A program made the translations under genes and the position numbers. This document shows positions 9,101 through 9,935 of a stretch of DNA of 9,935 bases, one piece after another. Within the stretch, counting starts at the first letter, position 1, and every line of letters starts with the position of its first letter. The DNA is from Planctomycetaceae bacterium (GTDB taxonomy: Bacteria > Planctomycetota > Phycisphaerae > Phycisphaerales > SM1A02), in the NCBI GenBank assembly GCA_027488265.1, contig JAIYCA010000028.1, forward strand, positions 1 to 9,935, read 5' to 3'. A model generated the notes under the pieces. The model saw nothing but the letters and a program-made list of their open reading frames with translations. It ran no database searches and was not told where the DNA came from.

Positions 9101-9935
9101 TGCTGGCGAGATTCGCAAGCGCGCAGTTGAAAGAGAGTGTGCCCGCATCAACGAACACCGAGCCCGTGCTTGTAAAGATGACCGGCGAGCAACTGTTGTT
9201 GAACGCCTTGAAGCCCGACCCTGTTGCGCGCAGCGTGCCCTCGTTTGTGAAGGACACGGGATTGAAGTTGCTGCAGTTTCCGAAGAACTGGCAGTTCTGG
9301 CCACTCGCCGCCGACATCGTCCACTCGCCGCGGTTGAGGATTGCGCCGCCAGCACCAATCGTGACGTTCTGATTCGACGGCATCGTTACGACGCCGTCAT
9401 TCGTAAACGCGCCAGCGATCGTTGTGCTAGCGAGCGAGAGAGACGCTGACTTTGTGATCGTCATAGGGATGAAGATCGTGGAACTCACGGCGCTATTCGT
9501 TGGCGCCAAGAGTGAAAGCGAACCCGCGCCAGTGAGCGCGGTCGACGTGATCACTGTCTCGATCGGGAGTTGGATGGCTCCAACAAGCGAGAGCGTTCCT
9601 GAGTTCGATCGGAAGAGTCCGCCGCCTGAGATCGGAGCGCCGAGCGTGAGGTTGCTCTGATTCGAGAGCGTCGCACCCGTCGCCACCGTTGCGCCCGTCG
9701 AGAGCGTCGCGTTGCAACTGAAGCGCAGTTCGCCTTCATCTGCAAACACCGATCCTGTGCCTGTAAAGACGACCGGCGAGCAACTGTTGTTGAACGCCTT
9801 GAAGCCCGACCCCGTTGCGCGCAGCGTGCCTTCGTTTGTGAAGGACACGGGATTGAAGTTGCTGCAGTTTCCGAAGAACTGGCAGTTCTGCCCGCTCGCT
9901 GCCGACATCGTCCACTCGCCGCGGTTGAGGATTGC
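1..9935 (-). CDS. Giant modular extracellular protein (CARDB array, Big_5-like Ig, dockerin-like), partial at both ends
   Basis: One reading frame stays open across the entire window on the minus strand, about 3,311 codons, and both the start codon and the stop codon lie outside. The translation is coherent throughout: a Ser/Thr/Asn-rich beta-solenoid-like start, roughly ten CARDB repeats, several other beta-sandwich segments, a Cys-rich and acidic insert, a Big_5-like domain and a dockerin-like pair of calcium loops, then a tail. Lysine is scarce and the composition is rich in Ala, Val, Thr, Ser, Gly and Asp, as expected of a secreted or surface protein. Known families with CARDB arrays are usually adhesins, surface stalks or exoenzyme scaffolds. 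I saw no catalytic motif, so a structural or adhesive role is an inference. The signal peptide and any cell-wall or membrane anchor would be outside the window. Frame and modularity are certain; function is not. Confidence 0.96.
177..344 (-). other. Type I dockerin-like domain (two calcium loops)
   Basis: Two EF-hand-like calcium loops lie about 22 residues apart. The first is GDVTGDQRTNVTDFGAI (342-344 down to about 294-296), with Asp, Thr, Asp, Asn and Asp in the usual ligand positions. The second is CDLDGNGTIAQADLALAM (about 240-242 down to 189-191), with Asp, Asp, Asn and a final Asp. The spacing and 'D-x-x-G-D/N' starts fit the dockerin type I repeat (Pfam Dockerin_1). In cellulosomal bacteria dockerins bind cohesins. 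In planctomycetes and relatives they are common on secreted proteins unrelated to cellulosomes, with unknown partners. No cohesin is visible in this window. Confidence 0.88.
345..660 (-). other. Big_5-like bacterial Ig domain
   Basis: About 100 residues with the usual features of the Big_5 family. A 'I-x-x-x-F-S-E-P-(V/I)-D' strand appears as NLIATFSEPIDPTSFDAVAV, followed by SIAAFDRTGAEVQVPAT, then DITFTPALPAGLRYCIRIVG and a closing ATDLVGN. Big_5 domains commonly precede C-terminal sorting or dockerin elements in secreted planctomycete proteins. Here the domain is followed at once by the dockerin-like loops. Confidence 0.75.
661..999 (-). other. Beta-rich linker domain before the Big_5-like Ig domain
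   Basis: About 113 residues reading as regular strands, including GWRYIRLVDPSGG, KRIARVVRNDGRELTVGVNA, VLRADIHLFDRGGDGLYTIEF and a DPDSEAPSVVQWASVKGQG turn. The DRGGDGLYTIEF piece is the type of strand and turn found in Ig-like domains that end in a Tyr-containing 'Y-x-x-x' strand. I cannot assign a family. It sits directly between the conserved module and the Big_5-like domain without an obvious linker. Confidence 0.4.
1000..1999 (-). other. Conserved-looking beta-rich module (LTRQAF ... IIENERDLLIDF ... WLMTSTIQGEF)
   Basis: About 333 residues of beta-sandwich type with several sharp motifs. They are LTRQAFEARLVLDNDTE (LTRQAF at 1887-1904), a following SLRLDFQIVDANGEP, FPLFPAQITVLPNPSLELNY, a DDPFTPELEPSVPFALGL stretch, IIENERDLLIDF (about 1362-1400) and WLMTSTIQGEF (1233-1265). 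It then reads PDFLVNQANDVNGLPDRIYL. I recall this order of motifs from other giant secreted proteins, where 'I-x-E-N-x-x-x-L-L-I-D-F' and a 'W-x-x-x-S-x-x-Q-G-x-F' block occur together. That recall is unverified and no function is known to me. The density of aromatic residues and fixed motifs argues for one folded unit rather than loose repeats. Confidence 0.55.
2000..2585 (-). other. Mainly helical segment, unidentified
   Basis: About 195 residues with a different character from the surrounding beta domains. It is richer in Leu, Arg, Glu, Phe, Tyr and Trp, with likely helices such as ELAALEAFWSEYPAVMEG, PLVELHRLVERWNRTRDYYE and NAIRSQFIGALLDALIDP. A loop DDNGMTAGEGN (about 2338-2375) is rich in Asp, Asn and Gly, but I would not call it an EF-hand. 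The segment leads via GAAYAVYVLSL into a Cys-containing strand (LCTTLTIQLEQTVTLT) that opens the next beta module. I recognise no named family; it may be a helical insert, like the part before it. Confidence 0.5.
2586..3330 (-). other. Cys-rich, acidic/Gly-rich and Ala-rich helical insert
   Basis: About 248 residues in three parts. The first (2985-3323) carries ten cysteines, including VECPN, SCFGCAGG and NCEACFDQCIDKFIPC, which suggests several disulfides or a small metal-binding knot. The second (about 2870-2965) is extremely acidic and then glycine-rich: ESDDEEEDAEADEEGDNNGG, with a poly-Gly and DQDQ stretch after it. The third (about 2640-2865) reads as amphipathic Ala/Lys/Glu helices such as KDVLESAAEKLADKIMES and AAKESLGAAAEEKAIDFAKK, and ends in three consecutive cysteines (codons at 2631-2639), with one more at 2586-2588. 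Codon choice in the third part differs from that of the flanks. It separates two modules that otherwise look like neighbouring parts of a conserved block. No known domain was recognised. Confidence 0.7.
3331..4873 (-). other. Post-CARDB beta-sandwich segments with FETNVPAPV and ITNHGL motifs
   Basis: About 514 residues. The first part (about 4270-4873) looks like two further beta-sandwich or invasin-like segments, including RLTLVDGFPTTASFTTGSDG and GQILVRNLGELALEGAVLEV. A stretch at about 3960-4265 (IVRDMLVGEVDYVNVTVTNA) resembles a CARDB or NPCBM-associated fold. Around 3700-3900 the pattern VELVPSGATEAIASGLVDAEG followed by VPVGNYTLRGTAPQHGG resembles a carboxypeptidase-regulatory or SdrB-like domain. 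It leads into VLVTYSWTVVP, FETNVPAPVVTVEPV (about 3555-3599) and FTITNHGLVAAD. I recall the last motifs as strongly conserved in other very large secreted proteins, but cannot verify that here. No catalytic residues were seen. Confidence 0.6.
4874..8567 (-). repeat. Array of about ten CARDB-type Ig-like repeats
   Basis: About 1,230 residues divide into ten consecutive modules of 118-126 residues with approximate boundaries 8567, 8192, 7820, 7445, 7076, 6710, 6338, 5963, 5609, 5240 and 4874. Most begin with a P-(D/N)-L-x-(V/A) strand (PDLIVTAV, PDLTIASI, PDLVAAVL, PNLIVTAI). A core 'W/F-x-D-x-(V/I)-(F/Y/W)-L-S-x-D' follows (SWRDQIWLSQDD, SWSDRIYLSNDATLSADDLL, GFSDIVFLSTD, SFTDRVFLSLD), then an L-A-x-G-A segment. 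They close with 'E-x-(S/G)-x-x-N-N' (TSGESNN, GSESNN, SDEGNN, SSESNN). This is the pattern of CARDB (cell adhesion related domain in bacteria). Repeats 1, 8 and 10 have degenerate core motifs. Apart from the shared motifs the modules are diverged at DNA level, so this is an old array. It probably forms an elongated stalk; calcium or partner binding is not shown. Confidence 0.9.
9154..9344 (-). repeat. Direct repeat copy 2, 591 bp from copy 1
   Basis: Second copy of the block at 9745-9935, in the same orientation and frame. Differences are scattered single bases, some silent and some changing residues (for example SPVVFTGTGSVFADEG against SPVIFTSTGSVFVDAG). The cysteine positions (codons at 9273, 9291 and 9189, plus 9123 just outside the block) are retained. 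Similarity fades beyond 9154 toward lower coordinates, although the next residues still share an F-x-C pattern (FNCALAN against FSCNATL). The sequence between the two blocks (9345-9744) encodes a different beta-rich stretch. The high identity points to recent duplication or ongoing gene conversion. Confidence 0.95.
9745..9935 (-). repeat. Direct repeat copy 1 (upstream in the gene), cut by the window edge
   Basis: This 191-bp block matches 9154-9344 with about 9 mismatches by eye (about 95% identity). The copies start 591 bp apart, exactly 197 codons, so the duplication keeps the frame. It encodes, in order, ILNRGEWTMSAASG, QNCQFFGNCSNFNPVSF, TNEGTLRATGSGFKAF and NNSCSPVVFTGTGSVF. It carries three cysteines, with a fourth just after the block (FSCNAT). 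The match runs to the edge of the window, so its true length on this side is unknown. The unit lies in the beta-solenoid-like region. Confidence 0.95.

Larger units (their letters stand above)
8568..9935 (-). other. N-terminal beta-solenoid-like region with short Gly/Thr/Asn-rich strands
   Basis: About 456 residues made of short alternating strands such as FTNEGTLRATGSG, GAFTNDGVVTM, VNTGTL and LLNEGFLTLEG. The recurring 'N-(D/E)-G-x-(L/V)' turns resemble those of right-handed beta-helix adhesins and autotransporter-like passengers. Near its end (about 8620-8710) it reads GTTWALASFPSGRSGAF followed by PPNTTLTL. A 'G-x-x-W-x-L ... G-x-F ... LP-x-x-x-x-L' block of this kind often closes passenger-type beta-helix domains in large bacterial exoproteins; that comparison is from memory. 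The segment then passes directly into the first CARDB repeat through VSIEKEVPVADL. The region continues beyond the right edge. A structural or adhesive role is inferred. Confidence 0.6.

Overview
The whole window lies inside one very large gene on the minus strand. Read from right to left with codon triplets at plus-strand positions 3-5, 6-8 ... 9933-9935, I find about 3,311 consecutive sense codons and no stop, with neither the start nor the stop of the gene in view. I found no intergenic gap, RNA gene, promoter, terminator, insertion sequence or CRISPR array. The long plus-strand and other-frame open frames are arginine-rich or low-complexity shadows of this gene.

The protein is a modular extracellular or cell-surface protein. 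In N-to-C order (decreasing coordinates) it shows: (1) a Ser/Thr/Asn/Gly-rich beta-solenoid-like segment at 8568-9935, holding a recent in-frame duplication (191-bp blocks about 95% identical, 591 bp apart); (2) an array of about ten CARDB-type Ig-like repeats of 118-126 residues at about 4874-8567; (3) further beta-sandwich or carboxypeptidase-regulatory-like segments at about 3340-4873, with the conspicuous motifs FETNVPAPV and ITNHGL; (4) a Cys-rich, then acidic/Gly-rich, then Ala-rich helical insert at about 2586-3330; (5) a mainly helical segment at about 2000-2585; (6) a conserved-looking beta-rich module at about 1000-1990; (7) a Big_5-like Ig domain at about 345-660; (8) a type I dockerin-like pair of calcium loops at 177-344; and (9) a C-terminal tail that runs off the left edge.

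GC-rich coding DNA, a giant secreted protein, CARDB arrays and a dockerin-like element near the C-terminus together fit a planctomycete, perhaps of the Phycisphaerae. Other bacteria of the PVC group are possible. This taxonomic reading is inference. The likely role is structural or adhesive, as a long surface stalk with calcium-stabilised and disulfide-stabilised parts. No catalytic motif was recognised, and with a single gene in view I cannot argue for a multi-gene system.
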